From contig NZ_PDHM01000026.1 of assembly GCF_002573715.1 (NCBI RefSeq), positions 1 to 64,000 of the forward strand: 64,000 bases of DNA, in the 5' to 3' direction. The translations under genes and the position numbers were made by a program. The notes below the pieces were generated by a model. The model had not been told where the DNA came from. It saw only the letters and a program-made list of their open reading frames with translations, and made no database searches. Below are positions 24,028 to 33,158 of the stretch, in pieces (position 1 is the first letter of the stretch; each line of letters opens with the position of its first letter). This DNA is from Paenibacillus sp. EZ-K15. GTDB lineage: Bacteria; Bacillota; Bacilli; Paenibacillales; Paenibacillaceae.

Positions 24028-24693
24028 TTAGTTGCCTCCTTCCTGAGCAGCTTGTTTCTTAGCCGTAGGAAGAACCTCTCCACGATAGATCCATACTTTC
24101 ACGCCGATACGGCCGTAAGTCGTATGCGCTTCTGCTGTACCATAGTCGATGTCTGCACGAAGCGTATGAAGTGGAACAGTTCCTTCACTGTAGCCTTCCG
24201 TACGAGCAATCTCGGCTCCGCCAAGACGTCCGCTGACCGATGTTTTAATCCCTTTTGCTCCAGAGCGCATAGTTCTTTGAATTGCTTGTTTCAGTGCACG
24301 ACGGAAAGACACACGACGTTCCAACTGTTGTGCAATGCTTTCAGCAACAAGAATAGCGTCCAGTTCAGGGTTTTTAATTTCAGAAATGTTGATGTGAACT
24401 TTTTTACCGCCGGCAATTTTAGTCACTTGTCCGCGCAGTACTTCTACTTCGGACCCACCTTTACCGATAACCATACCAGGCTTCGCAGTGTGGATCGTCA
24501 CGTTCACACGATTAGCCGCTCTCTCGATTTCGATACGAGATACAGCGGAGTCTTTCAATTTATTTTTCAGGTATTCACGGATTTTCACGTCTTCCAGCAA
24601 AAGATCACCGAAGTCTTTGCCTGCATACCATTTGGATTCCCAATCACGGATAATACCGATACGGAGTCCTACTGGATTTACCTTTTGGCCCAC
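24028..24693 (-). CDS. rpsC: 30S ribosomal protein S3
   Basis: A 221-residue S3 (uS3) protein, part of the mRNA entry tunnel and helicase of the 30S head. It begins MGQKVNPVGLRIGIIRDWES, has the KH domain motif VIGKGGSEVEVLRGQV, and the C-terminal domain YGTAEAHTTYGRIGVKVWIY. Confidence 0.98.
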   Translation of the reverse strand: MGQKVNPVGLRIGIIRDWESKWYAGKDFGDLLLEDVKIREYLKNKLKDSAVSRIEIERAANRVNVTIHTAKPGMVIGKGGSEVEVLRGQVTKIAGGKKVHINISEIKNPELDAILVAESIAQQLERRVSFRRALKQAIQRTMRSGAKGIKTSVSGRLGGAEIARTEGYSEGTVPLHTLRADIDYGTAEAHTTYGRIGVKVWIYRGEVLPTAKKQAAQEGGN

Positions 24694-24706
24694 ACGTTTT
24701 CCCTCC

Positions 24707-25039
24707 TTATTTTTCAGCTACCACCAAAGTAATGTGGCTGGTGCGTTTATTGATCCGGCTTGCACGTCCCATCGCACGCGGGCGGAAACGTTTCATAGTC
24801 GGTCCCTGGTTGACATAAGCTTGCGTCACAACCAATTTAGTTACATCCAAAGAGTAGTTATGCTCAGCGTTTGCGATAGCCGAGTTCAAAAGCTTCTCAA
24901 CAACCGGAGATGCAGCTTTCGGAGTGTGACGAAGAATTGCGATCGCTTCGCCCACTTGCTTACCACGGATCAAGTCAACAACGAGTTGAGCTTTACGAGG
25001 AGCAATACGAATCGATCTAGCATGTGCTTTTGCTTCCAT
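24707..25039 (-). CDS. rplV: 50S ribosomal protein L22
   Basis: A 110-residue L22 (uL22) protein lining the exit tunnel. It begins MEAKAHARSIRIAPRKAQLV and ends with the beta-hairpin region QGPTMKRFRPRAMGRASRIN that reaches into the tunnel, the site of macrolide resistance changes in other bacteria. No insertion is visible there. Confidence 0.98.
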   Translation of the reverse strand: MEAKAHARSIRIAPRKAQLVVDLIRGKQVGEAIAILRHTPKAASPVVEKLLNSAIANAEHNYSLDVTKLVVTQAYVNQGPTMKRFRPRAMGRASRINKRTSHITLVVAEK

Positions 25040-25075
25040 ATGTTTAACCTCCTCTCAAACAAAGAGCTTCATTAA

Positions 25076-25351
25076 TTATCTTCTTGTTTTCTTATCATCT
25101 TCATGACCTTTGTAAGTACGAGTTGGAGCGAACTCACCCAACTTGTGTCCTACCATGTCCTCTGTTACATATACAGGTACATGTTTACGACCATCGTATA
25201 CTCCGAACGTGTGACCGATAAATTGCGGGAAAATAGTGGAGCGGCGGGACCAGGTTTTGATCACAGCCTTTTTGCTTGCGCTGTTCATGTCCTCCACTTT
25301 TTTGAGCAGATATCCGTCAATAAAAGGTCCTTTTTTCAAACTACGGCTCAT
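25076..25351 (-). CDS. rpsS: 30S ribosomal protein S19
   Basis: A 91-residue S19 (uS19) protein in the 30S head, partner of S13. It begins MSRSLKKGPFIDGYLLKKVE and has the motif TWSRRSTIFPQFIGHTFGVY and KLGEFAPTRTYKGHEDDKK. It follows rplB by 71 bases. Confidence 0.98.
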   Translation of the reverse strand: MSRSLKKGPFIDGYLLKKVEDMNSASKKAVIKTWSRRSTIFPQFIGHTFGVYDGRKHVPVYVTEDMVGHKLGEFAPTRTYKGHEDDKKTRR

Positions 25352-25422
25352 ATTGAAATCCTCCCTTCACCAAATTGTCTCGTTACCTTCGAGCCTGTCA
25401 CGAAGCTATGCACAATCGCGCA

Positions 25423-26253
25423 TTACTTCGTGCGGCGGCGAACGATATATTTGTCAGAAGCTTTACCTTTTTTACGTGTTTTGTAACCAAGGGTTGGTTT
25501 ACCCCATGGAGACATAGGCGATTTACGTCCGATTGGAGCGCGGCCTTCACCACCACCGTGAGGGTGATCGTTAGGGTTCATTACCACACCACGTACTTCA
25601 GGACGTTGTCCAAGCCAGCGGCTACGACCAGCTTTACCGATTTTGATCAACTCATGGTCTTGGTTACCCACAGAACCGATGGTTGCACGGCAAACTTTTA
25701 GGATGCGGCGAACTTCACCGGAAGAAAGACGAACAGTTACGTACTTATCTTCTTTACCGAGAAGTTGAGCTTCTGTACCAGCAGCACGAACCAATTGTCC
25801 GCCTTTACCTGGTTTCAATTCGATGTTGTGGATAACGGTACCTACCGGAATGTTCTCCAGTGGAAGTGAGTTACCAATCTTGATGTCAGCACCTACTCCA
25901 GATACTACTTGGTCTCCAACTTTCAGACCTTTAGGAGCGATGATATAACGCTTTTCACCATCTACATAGTGAATCAGAGCGATGTTGGAAGTACGGTTCG
26001 GGTCGTATTCGATTGTAGCAACGCGACCTGGAATGCCGTCTTTATTCCGTTTGAAGTCGATGATACGGTATTTACGCTTGTGTCCGCCGCCATGGTGACG
26101 AACCGTAATTTTACCTTGGTTGTTACGGCCAGCTGTTTTGCTCAGCGGAGCCAGCAACGATTTCTCCGGCTGATTCGTGGTGATTTCTTCGAAAGTCGAC
26201 ACGGACATGTTGCGTCGAGCCGGGGATGTCGGTTTATACTTTTTAATAGGCAC
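25423..26253 (-). CDS. rplB: 50S ribosomal protein L2
   Basis: A 276-residue L2 (uL2) protein, needed for peptidyl transfer and subunit joining. It begins MPIKKYKPTSPARRNMSVST. The conserved His of the family is in MNPNDHPHGGGEGRAPIGRK near residue 229. GGAGGGAAAATTCA precedes the ATG. Confidence 0.98.
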   Translation of the reverse strand: MPIKKYKPTSPARRNMSVSTFEEITTNQPEKSLLAPLSKTAGRNNQGKITVRHHGGGHKRKYRIIDFKRNKDGIPGRVATIEYDPNRTSNIALIHYVDGEKRYIIAPKGLKVGDQVVSGVGADIKIGNSLPLENIPVGTVIHNIELKPGKGGQLVRAAGTEAQLLGKEDKYVTVRLSSGEVRRILKVCRATIGSVGNQDHELIKIGKAGRSRWLGQRPEVRGVVMNPNDHPHGGGEGRAPIGRKSPMSPWGKPTLGYKTRKKGKASDKYIVRRRTK

Positions 26254-26282
26254 TGAATTTTCCCTCCTTACTTAAGAAATTC

Positions 26283-26576
26283 TTATTCAACCGATTCAAA
26301 GAACTCGAGCGGTTTGCTGTCTGGAGCCAAAGTCACGATCGCCTTTTTCCATTCGGTTGTGTAACCGGAATAACGGCCATAACGCTTTGGTTTAGCAGGG
26401 ACACGCATCGTATTCACATTCGACACTTTAACTTTAAAAATAGATTCGACAGCTTGCTTGATCTCGGTCTTGTTAGCGCGGATATCCACTTCAAAAGCAT
26501 ATTTCAGCTCTGCCATGTAGTCAGCCGTACGTTCCGTGATCACCGGGCGCTTGATTATATCGCGTGGGTCTTTCAT
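26283..26576 (-). CDS. rplW: 50S ribosomal protein L23
   Basis: A 97-residue L23 (uL23) protein at the tunnel exit, the docking site of trigger factor and SRP. It begins MKDPRDIIKRPVITERTADY and has VSNVNTMRVPAKPKRYGRY. Its ATG shares a base with the rplD stop codon (TAATG). Confidence 0.98.
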   Translation of the reverse strand: MKDPRDIIKRPVITERTADYMAELKYAFEVDIRANKTEIKQAVESIFKVKVSNVNTMRVPAKPKRYGRYSGYTTEWKKAIVTLAPDSKPLEFFESVE

Positions 26577-27199
26577 TACGCGAGCACCTCCTCTACCTTC
26601 TGAACTGCTTCCTTCGTTATGATCAGTTGATCGTACGACATTACGTCAAGAACATTAATGCCGTCAGCCGCTACGAATTTCACACCAGGAATATTACGTG
26701 CGGAAAGGGCTACATTATCATCATAGCTTGGAGCAACGATCAGAGCTTTACGGCCTACTTTCAGGTTGCTAAGGATGTTAGCAAACTCTTTCGTTTTCGG
26801 CGTATTCAGCGTCAATTGATCCAATACGATAATTGCGTTGTCAATCACTTTGGAAGACAATGCGGATTTGATAGCCAAACGACGAACTTTCTTAGGAAGT
26901 TTAAACGTGTAGCTGCGCGGAGTTGGTCCAAATACCACACCGCCGCCTTTCCATTGTGGAGAACGGATCGAACCTTGACGAGCACGGCCAGTACCTTTTT
27001 GTTTCCAAGGCTTACGTCCGCCGCCGCGTACTTCAGAACGTCCTTTTACTTTGTGGGTACCACGACGAAGGGAAGCGCGCTGCAACAATACTGCACTGTG
27101 CAATACGTGTACGTTCGGCTCGATGCCAAACACAGCTTCATTCAATTCTACTTCGCCAACTTGGCTACCGCTGACATTATAAAGTGCTACTTTAGGCAT
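26576..27199 (-). CDS. rplD: 50S ribosomal protein L4
   Basis: A 207-residue L4 (uL4) protein that helps form the exit tunnel constriction. Conserved parts are RRGTHKVKGRSEVRGGGRKP and GTGRARQGSIRSPQWKGGGV, which make the tunnel loop, followed by YTFKLPKKVRRLAIKSALS. L4 represses the S10 operon in E. coli. It overlaps rplW by one base. Confidence 0.98.
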   Translation of the reverse strand: MPKVALYNVSGSQVGEVELNEAVFGIEPNVHVLHSAVLLQRASLRRGTHKVKGRSEVRGGGRKPWKQKGTGRARQGSIRSPQWKGGGVVFGPTPRSYTFKLPKKVRRLAIKSALSSKVIDNAIIVLDQLTLNTPKTKEFANILSNLKVGRKALIVAPSYDDNVALSARNIPGVKFVAADGINVLDVMSYDQLIITKEAVQKVEEVLA

Positions 27200-27225
27200 T
27201 CTTTGTTCCTCCTTTCTTTAGGCGA

Positions 27226-27849
27226 TTATTTCTTCACCGTTTCTTTGATTTGAACGAAACCTTTTTTAGGTCCAGGAATGGAGCCTTTAACAAGGATTAC
27301 GTTACGCTCTGTGTCGACTTTGACAACCTCGAGCTTTTGAATCGTAACTGTCTCATTGCCCATGTGACCTGGCAGGCGTTTTCCTTTAGGAACACGGTTT
27401 GCCTGGATCGAACCCATGGAACCTGGTCTACGGTGATAACGGGAACCGTGAGACATTGGTCCGCGGCTTTGGCCCCAACGTTTGATTACACCTTGGAAAC
27501 CTTTACCTTTGGAGATACCCGTTACGTCAACAAATTCGCCTTCTGCGAAGACATCAGCCTTCAGCTCTTGTCCAACCTCGACACTCGCGAGGTCAACACC
27601 GCGAATTTCGCGAACGTAGCGCTTAGGCGCAGTGTTTGCTTTTTTCGCATGGCCTGCTTCTGGTTTGTTAGATCTGTTCTCTTTCTTATCAGAGAAACCG
27701 ACTTGAATCGCTTCGTATCCGTCGTTTTCCAGATCTTTCTTTTGAAGAACAACACAAGGACCTGCTTCGATAACCGTTACAGGAATTACAACACCCTCAG
27801 GGGTAAACACTTGAGTCATTCCGAGCTTTCTACCTAAGATACCTTTCAT
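27226..27849 (-). CDS. rplC: 50S ribosomal protein L3
   Basis: A 207-residue L3 (uL3) protein, an assembly initiator reaching the peptidyl transferase centre. It begins MKGILGRKLGMTQVFTPEGV and has the loop segment RWGQSRGPMSHGSRYHRRPG and GKRLPGHMGNETVT. It is the second gene of the operon. Confidence 0.98.
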   Translation of the reverse strand: MKGILGRKLGMTQVFTPEGVVIPVTVIEAGPCVVLQKKDLENDGYEAIQVGFSDKKENRSNKPEAGHAKKANTAPKRYVREIRGVDLASVEVGQELKADVFAEGEFVDVTGISKGKGFQGVIKRWGQSRGPMSHGSRYHRRPGSMGSIQANRVPKGKRLPGHMGNETVTIQKLEVVKVDTERNVILVKGSIPGPKKGFVQIKETVKK

Positions 27850-27890
27850 GTTGACACCTCTTTTCTCTTCTCTAATTCATTATGCAATGC

Positions 27891-28199
27891 TTACAGTTTG
27901 ATTTCGATATCTACACCGGACGGCAGGTCCAAGCGCATCAAGGCATCCACAGTTTGTGGAGTCGGGTTCACGATGTCGATCAAGCGTTTATGTGTACGCA
28001 TTTCGAACTGTTCCCGAGAATCCTTATACTTGTGCACCGCACGGAGAATGGTAATTATTTGTTTCTCAGTTGGAAGCGGGATCGGACCGGATACACCAGC
28101 ACCCGAACGTTTTGCTGTCTCAACAATTTTCTCAGCGGATTGATCAAGAACTCTGTGGTCGTATGCTTTCAAGCGAATACGAATTTTTTGCTTTGCCAT
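27891..28199 (-). CDS. rpsJ: 30S ribosomal protein S10 (NusE)
   Basis: A 102-residue S10 (uS10) protein, which also acts as NusE in antitermination. It begins MAKQKIRIRLKAYDHRVLDQ and has GPIPLPTEKQIITILRAVHK. I chose ATG 28199, with AGGAGGGAATAAA upstream, over an in-frame start 20 codons earlier. It is the first gene of the super-operon. Confidence 0.98.
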   Translation of the reverse strand: MAKQKIRIRLKAYDHRVLDQSAEKIVETAKRSGAGVSGPIPLPTEKQIITILRAVHKYKDSREQFEMRTHKRLIDIVNPTPQTVDALMRLDLPSGVDIEIKL

Positions 28200-28366
28200 T
28201 TTATTCCCTCCTTCTATCGCCCAATTTGGTATCGGACATACTCCGCGAAAATTTTCCAACCACCCACCTCATGGCAAAGGGGCCGGGTGTGTCGGTAACC
28301 TCTCACATCATCGCAACGTCGCAGAACAACATTCACTATTATATATAAAAGATAGGCGTATTGCAA
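28200..28366 (-). promoter_or_regulatory. S10 operon promoter and structured leader
   Basis: A strong sigma-A promoter, TTGCAA (28361-28366), 17 bases, TATAAT (28338-28343), on the minus strand drives a leader of about 130 bases before rpsJ. The leader has one strong hairpin (28256-28295): CCGACACACCC pairs with GGGTGGTTGG with a single bulge, and a smaller GC-rich stem lies inside. No T run follows the hairpin, so it is not a clear attenuator. It may be the site of feedback control, but no family is assigned. Confidence 0.7.
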
Positions 28367-28555
28367 GCACTAATTCATAATTAATATGTATTTGCATCTT
28401 TAACCGAAAGTTGCAGAACTTGGCTAATAGATTTCATCGGTTTTTGCATATCATAATGTAACGATCTTTCTATTATATATAATAGAAAGTTTCGAATTAA
28501 ATAACTGATATCCATCAGAGAATGTAATTAGATTATTGGGGCTGATCCCTAAAGT

Positions 28556-28591
28556 AAAAGAGCCTGATCCAAAAGGATCAGACTCTTTTAT
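28556..28591. terminator. terminator after tuf
   Basis: AAAAGAGCCTGATCC and GGATCAGACTCTTTT form a 15-bp stem with one mismatch and A/T runs on both sides. It ends the rplGB-tuf operon. 28367-28555 holds the upstream side of the S10 promoter and no gene. Confidence 0.9.
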
Positions 28592-28658
28592 CAGGACATC
28601 ACATTGTTGCTCGTTACAATACACTGTTTCTATATTCAAGGCTATTCGTAAGCCTTAA

Positions 28659-29849
28659 TTATTTAATGATGGAAGCAACGGAACCAGCACCTACGGTACG
28701 GCCGCCTTCACGAATGGAGAATTTAGTTCCTTCTTCAATCGCGATTGGGTTGATCAGGTTAACCGTTACAGTGATGTTATCACCAGGCATAACCATTTCA
28801 GAACCCTCTGGCAAGTTGATCACACCAGTTACGTCCGTAGTACGGAAGTAGAACTGTGGACGGTAGCCAGTGAAGAAAGGCTTATGACGTCCGCCTTCTT
28901 CTTTGCTCAGTACGTATACTTGAGCTGTGAACTCTGTGTGTGGTTTAACGGAAGCAGGCTTAGCAAGTACTTGACCGCGCTCAATTTGAGTACGCTCAAC
29001 ACCACGAAGCAATGCACCGATGTTGTCACCAGCTTGTGCGGAATCCAGCAATTTACGGAACATCTCAACGCCCGTAACAACGGATTTCTTAGTTTCTTCA
29101 GCGATACCAACGATTTCGATCTCGTCACCAACTTTGATCGTACCACGCTCTACACGACCTGTAGCAACGGTACCACGACCAGTGATGGAGAATACGTCCT
29201 CGACAGGCATCAAGAAAGGCTTGTCAGTGTCGCGCTCAGGCAATGGGATGTACTCGTCGATTGTTTTGAACATTTCAACGATTTTTTGTGCCCATTCGCC
29301 ATCTGGGTTTTGCAGAGCTTCACGAGCGGAACCACGAGTGATCGGAGTGTCGTCGCCTGGGAAGTCATACTCGTTCAGCAGATCGCGAACTTCCATCTCG
29401 ACCAATTCCAAGAGCTCTTCGTCTTCAACCATGTCGCATTTGTTCAAGAATACAACGATGTAAGGAACGCCTACTTGGCGGGACAACAGGATGTGCTCGC
29501 GAGTTTGCGGCATTGGGCCGTCAGCTGCGGATACAACCAGGATTGCTCCGTCCATTTGAGCTGCACCAGTGATCATGTTTTTAACATAGTCAGCGTGACC
29601 TGGGCAGTCAACGTGCGCATAGTGACGAGCGTCAGTTTCATACTCTACGTGGGAAGTAGAGATTGTGATACCGCGTTCGCGCTCTTCTGGAGCTTTGTCG
29701 ATTTGATCGAAAGACATTGCAGCACCACCGTAAGTTTTGGACAATACAGATGTGATTGCAGCTGTCAAAGTTGTTTTACCATGGTCAACGTGACCGATAG
29801 TGCCGATGTTAACATGGGGTTTCGTACGTTCGTATTTAGCCTTTGCCAT
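28659..29849 (-). CDS. tuf: elongation factor Tu
   Basis: A 396-residue EF-Tu, the GTPase that brings aminoacyl-tRNA to the ribosome. GTPase motifs are GHVDHGKTT (about 18), DCPGHADY (about 81) and NKCD (about 136). Domains 2 and 3 are complete, ending SVASIIK. It is the last gene of rplGB-rpsL-rpsG-fusA-tuf and is followed by a terminator. GGAGGAATTGTTCAA precedes the ATG. Confidence 0.98.
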   Translation of the reverse strand: MAKAKYERTKPHVNIGTIGHVDHGKTTLTAAITSVLSKTYGGAAMSFDQIDKAPEERERGITISTSHVEYETDARHYAHVDCPGHADYVKNMITGAAQMDGAILVVSAADGPMPQTREHILLSRQVGVPYIVVFLNKCDMVEDEELLELVEMEVRDLLNEYDFPGDDTPITRGSAREALQNPDGEWAQKIVEMFKTIDEYIPLPERDTDKPFLMPVEDVFSITGRGTVATGRVERGTIKVGDEIEIVGIAEETKKSVVTGVEMFRKLLDSAQAGDNIGALLRGVERTQIERGQVLAKPASVKPHTEFTAQVYVLSKEEGGRHKPFFTGYRPQFYFRTTDVTGVINLPEGSEMVMPGDNITVTVNLINPIAIEEGTKFSIREGGRTVGAGSVASIIK

Positions 29850-29944
29850 TTGAACAATTCCTCCTTAAGGGGATATATATGTTGGGCCGGAAGCGGAGTG
29901 AACGGGATGTTGGTCCCGCCTCCTATCCAGCAGGTAAAACGTTA

Positions 29945-32026
29945 TTACTCTCCGCCTTTGATCTTGGACACAATTTCATCGGAGATATTCTTAGGAACTT
30001 CTTCGTAGTGGGAGAGTTCCATGGAGAACACACCGCGTCCTTGTGTACCGGAGCGAAGGGTAGTGGAGTAACCGAACATTTCGGAAAGAGGTACTTTCGC
30101 ACGGATAATTTGAGTACCACCACGGGAGTCCATACCTTCGATACGTCCACGGCGGGAGTTCAGCATACCCATTACGTCGCCCATGTATTCCTCAGGCACG
30201 GTAACTTCAACTTTCATAATAGGCTCGAGCAGGACAGGCTTACACTTGTCTTTAGCTGCTTTCAAAGCCATGGAACCGGCGATTTTAAACGCCATTTCAT
30301 TGGAGTCAACATCATGGTATGAACCGTCGACGATTGTTGCTTTAACGTCAACAAGCGGGAAGCCGGCGAGTACACCGTTCTTCATTTGCTCTTCAATACC
30401 TTGTTGTGCTGGACCAATGTATTCTCTTGGTACGGAACCACCGACAACCTTGCTCTCGAATTGATTACCGCTACCTGCTTCCAGAGGTTCGAACTCAACC
30501 CATACGTGACCGTATTGACCACGACCACCGGACTGACGAACGAATTTACCTTCAACGCGAGCTGGTTGACGGAATGTTTCGCGGTAAGCTACCTGTGGTT
30601 TACCCACGTTGGTTTCTACTTTGAACTCACGACGCATACGGTCGATGATGATGTCCAAGTGAAGCTCACCCATACCTGCCAAGATCGTTTGGCCGGTTTC
30701 TTCATCAGTATGTGCACGAAGAGTTGGATCCTCTTCAGTCAACTTACCGAGAGCTACACCCAATTTATCTTGGTCAGCTTTTGTTTTAGGCTCAACTGCG
30801 ATTTCGATAACCGGATCAGGGAAGTTCATGGACTCCAAGATAACCGGGTCTTTCTCATCACATAGTGTATCACCTGTACCCGTATCTTTCAAACCTACGG
30901 CAGCTGCGATATCTCCGGCGAATACTTCGGAAATTTCTTGACGGCTGTTCGCATGCATTTGAAGGATACGACCAATGCGCTCACGTTTGCCTTTAGTTGC
31001 ATTCAGTACGTAAGAGCCGGATTGCAGTACACCCGAATATACGCGGAAGAAAGTCAGCTTACCAACATAAGGGTCCGTAGCGATTTTGAATGCCAAAGCC
31101 GAGAACGGCTCTTCATCGGAAGAATGCCGGATAGCTTCAGTTCCATCTTCATGGGTACCCTTGATGTCTGGAACATCAGTTGGAGCCGGCAAATAATCGA
31201 TTACGGCATCAAGCATCAACTGAACGCCTTTGTTACGGTAAGAAGATCCACAGATAACTGGGAAGATCTTAACTTCGACAACACCTTTACGCAGAGCAGC
31301 TTTCAACTCAGCTATGGTGATTTCTTCACCTTCAAGATATTTCATTGTCAAGTCTTCGTCAAGTTCTGCTACCTTCTCAACAAGCTCGTTGCGAAGCTCT
31401 TCCACTTGATCCTTGAATTCTGCTGGAATTTCGGTTTCTTCGATGTTTTGACCAAGGTCATCCTTATACATAAAGGCTTTTTCCTCGATAACATCGATGA
31501 TGCCAATGAAATCATTCTCTGCACCGATCGGAAGCTGAATCGCTACCGCGTTCGCTTGCAGACGCTCTCTCATATCTTTAACTACGTTCAAGTAGTCGGC
31601 ACCGATAATATCCATTTTGTTTACGTATGCGATCCGCGGTACACCGTAACGGTCTGCTTGTCTCCAAACCGTCTCCGACTGAGGTTCTACGCCCTCTTTC
31701 GCACTGAATACACCTACTGCCCCATCCAATACACGAAGGGAACGTTCAACTTCTACTGTGAAGTCAACGTGCCCCGGGGTGTCGATAATATTAACGCGGT
31801 GACCCTTCCAAGAAGCGGTAGTCGCGGCGGAAGTAATGGTAATTCCGCGCTCCTGCTCTTGCTCCATCCAGTCCATAGTAGCGGAACCCTCATGGGTTTC
31901 ACCGATTTTATGAGTACGGCCTGTGTAGAACAAAATCCGCTCTGTTGTGGTCGTTTTACCAGCATCAATATGCGCCATGATCCCGATATTACGTGTATTT
32001 TTCAAGGAGAACTCTCTTGTCGCCAT
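29945..32026 (-). CDS. fusA: elongation factor G
   Basis: A 693-residue EF-G, the translocation GTPase. Motifs are AHIDAGKTTTTE (about 17), DTPGHVDF (about 82) and NKMD (about 136). Domain 4 has the segment GGRGQYGHVWVEFEP, and domain 5 ends near LSHYEEVPKNISDEI. It follows rpsG by 48 bases. Gene order and length are standard. Confidence 0.98.
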   Translation of the reverse strand: MATREFSLKNTRNIGIMAHIDAGKTTTTERILFYTGRTHKIGETHEGSATMDWMEQEQERGITITSAATTASWKGHRVNIIDTPGHVDFTVEVERSLRVLDGAVGVFSAKEGVEPQSETVWRQADRYGVPRIAYVNKMDIIGADYLNVVKDMRERLQANAVAIQLPIGAENDFIGIIDVIEEKAFMYKDDLGQNIEETEIPAEFKDQVEELRNELVEKVAELDEDLTMKYLEGEEITIAELKAALRKGVVEVKIFPVICGSSYRNKGVQLMLDAVIDYLPAPTDVPDIKGTHEDGTEAIRHSSDEEPFSALAFKIATDPYVGKLTFFRVYSGVLQSGSYVLNATKGKRERIGRILQMHANSRQEISEVFAGDIAAAVGLKDTGTGDTLCDEKDPVILESMNFPDPVIEIAVEPKTKADQDKLGVALGKLTEEDPTLRAHTDEETGQTILAGMGELHLDIIIDRMRREFKVETNVGKPQVAYRETFRQPARVEGKFVRQSGGRGQYGHVWVEFEPLEAGSGNQFESKVVGGSVPREYIGPAQQGIEEQMKNGVLAGFPLVDVKATIVDGSYHDVDSNEMAFKIAGSMALKAAKDKCKPVLLEPIMKVEVTVPEEYMGDVMGMLNSRRGRIEGMDSRGGTQIIRAKVPLSEMFGYSTTLRSGTQGRGVFSMELSHYEEVPKNISDEIVSKIKGGE

Positions 32027-32074
32027 GCGAATAGTCTCCCTTCAAAATTAAAGTGTAAAATTAGTTGCCGAATC

Positions 32075-32545
32075 CTACCAACGGTAGTGAGCAAACGCTT
32101 TGTTCGCTTCAGCCATTTTGTGTGTATCTTCGCGTTTCTTAACGGAAGCGCCTGTGTTGTTGGAAGCATCGATGATCTCAGCCGCCAAACGCTCTTCCAT
32201 GGTTTTCTCGCCGCGGTTGCGGGAGTAGTTTACGAGCCAACGTAATCCAAGGGATGTACGTCTCTCTGGTTTAACTTCGATTGGAACCTGGTAGTTAGCA
32301 CCGCCGACACGACGAGCTTTAACTTCCAATACTGGCATGATGTTCTTGATAGCTGCTTCAAACACTTCCATCGGATCATTACCAGTACGTTCCTTGATGA
32401 TGTTGAACGAATTGTAAAGGATGCTTTGAGCAACACCTCTTTTACCATCCAACATGATGCGGTTGATCAGACGAGTTACCAGCTTGCTGTTATACACTGG
32501 ATCTGGCAGCACGTCTCTTTTAGTTACTGGACCTTTGCGTGGCAT
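32075..32545 (-). CDS. rpsG: 30S ribosomal protein S7
   Basis: A 156-residue S7 (uS7) protein, a primary assembly protein of the 30S head. It begins MPRKGPVTKRDVLPDPVYNS and has RRVGGANYQVPIEVKPERR and the end KAFAHYRW. ATG 32545 is preceded by AAGGGGGAT; an in-frame start eight codons earlier is less likely. Confidence 0.97.
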   Translation of the reverse strand: MPRKGPVTKRDVLPDPVYNSKLVTRLINRIMLDGKRGVAQSILYNSFNIIKERTGNDPMEVFEAAIKNIMPVLEVKARRVGGANYQVPIEVKPERRTSLGLRWLVNYSRNRGEKTMEERLAAEIIDASNNTGASVKKREDTHKMAEANKAFAHYRW

Positions 32546-32598
32546 GGATATCCCCCTTTCTTCAGTCATGAGTCATGTTACGAAAACATGAGCATCAA

Positions 32599-33018
32599 TT
32601 AGCTTTTTGCTTTAGGACGCTTCGTGCCGTATTTGGAACGAGCTTGCATCCGGTTGTTTACACCAGCGGTATCAAGTGCGCCGCGAACGATATGGTAACG
32701 TACACCCGGAAGGTCTTTTACCCGTCCACCGCGAACCAATACAACACTGTGCTCTTGCAAGTTATGTCCGATACCCGGAATGTAAGCCGTCACCTCAATG
32801 CGGTTCGTCAAGCGAACACGAGCATATTTACGAAGTGCGGAGTTCGGTTTTTTCGGCGTCATTGTGCCTACACGAGTGCATACACCGCGTTTTTGCGGAG
32901 CGCTCAAGTCGGTCTCCTCACGTTTCAAAGCGTTAAAACCTTTTTGAAGAGCTGGAGATTTCGATTTGTAAACTTTAGCTTGACGGCCCTTGCGAACCAG
33001 TTGGTTAATTGTTGGCAT
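32599..33018 (-). CDS. rpsL: 30S ribosomal protein S12
   Basis: A 139-residue S12 (uS12) protein of the decoding centre. It begins MPTINQLVRKGRQAKVYKSK. Loop segments TPKKPNSALRKYARV and GRVKDLPGVRYHIVRG hold the sites of streptomycin resistance. The equivalents of E. coli Lys42 and Lys87 (KPNS and RVKDLP) are both Lys, so the protein looks streptomycin sensitive. Confidence 0.98.
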   Translation of the reverse strand: MPTINQLVRKGRQAKVYKSKSPALQKGFNALKREETDLSAPQKRGVCTRVGTMTPKKPNSALRKYARVRLTNRIEVTAYIPGIGHNLQEHSVVLVRGGRVKDLPGVRYHIVRGALDTAGVNNRMQARSKYGTKRPKAKS

Positions 33019-33108
33019 GCTAGCCACCCCCTTCCCGTATTTATCATCCTAATTACAACCCCGTTTAAGTCCACAGACCCAGGCGGTTCATAAAAGGACA
33101 AATGAAAA

Positions 33109-33147
33109 GTTTTTGCCGAGAGAAGTAACGCCTTCTCCAACAAAAAC
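33109..33147 (-). promoter_or_regulatory. hairpin between rplGB and rpsL
   Basis: On the minus strand GTTTTTG...GAGAAG pairs with CTTCTC...CAAAAAC (7 + 6 bp around a short internal loop), followed by TTTTCATTTG. It resembles an attenuator or weak terminator between rplGB and rpsL. Confidence 0.45.
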
Positions 33148-33158
33148 GATTTCTCAAA

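Noticed and set aside
28451..28639. Minus-strand open frame of 62 codons between tuf and rpsJ
   Set aside because: It runs through the tuf terminator and has no ribosome binding site, so it is most likely a chance frame.
28884..32245. Long plus-strand open frames opposite tuf, fusA and rpsG
   Set aside because: They are shadows of strongly biased codon use in conserved minus-strand genes.
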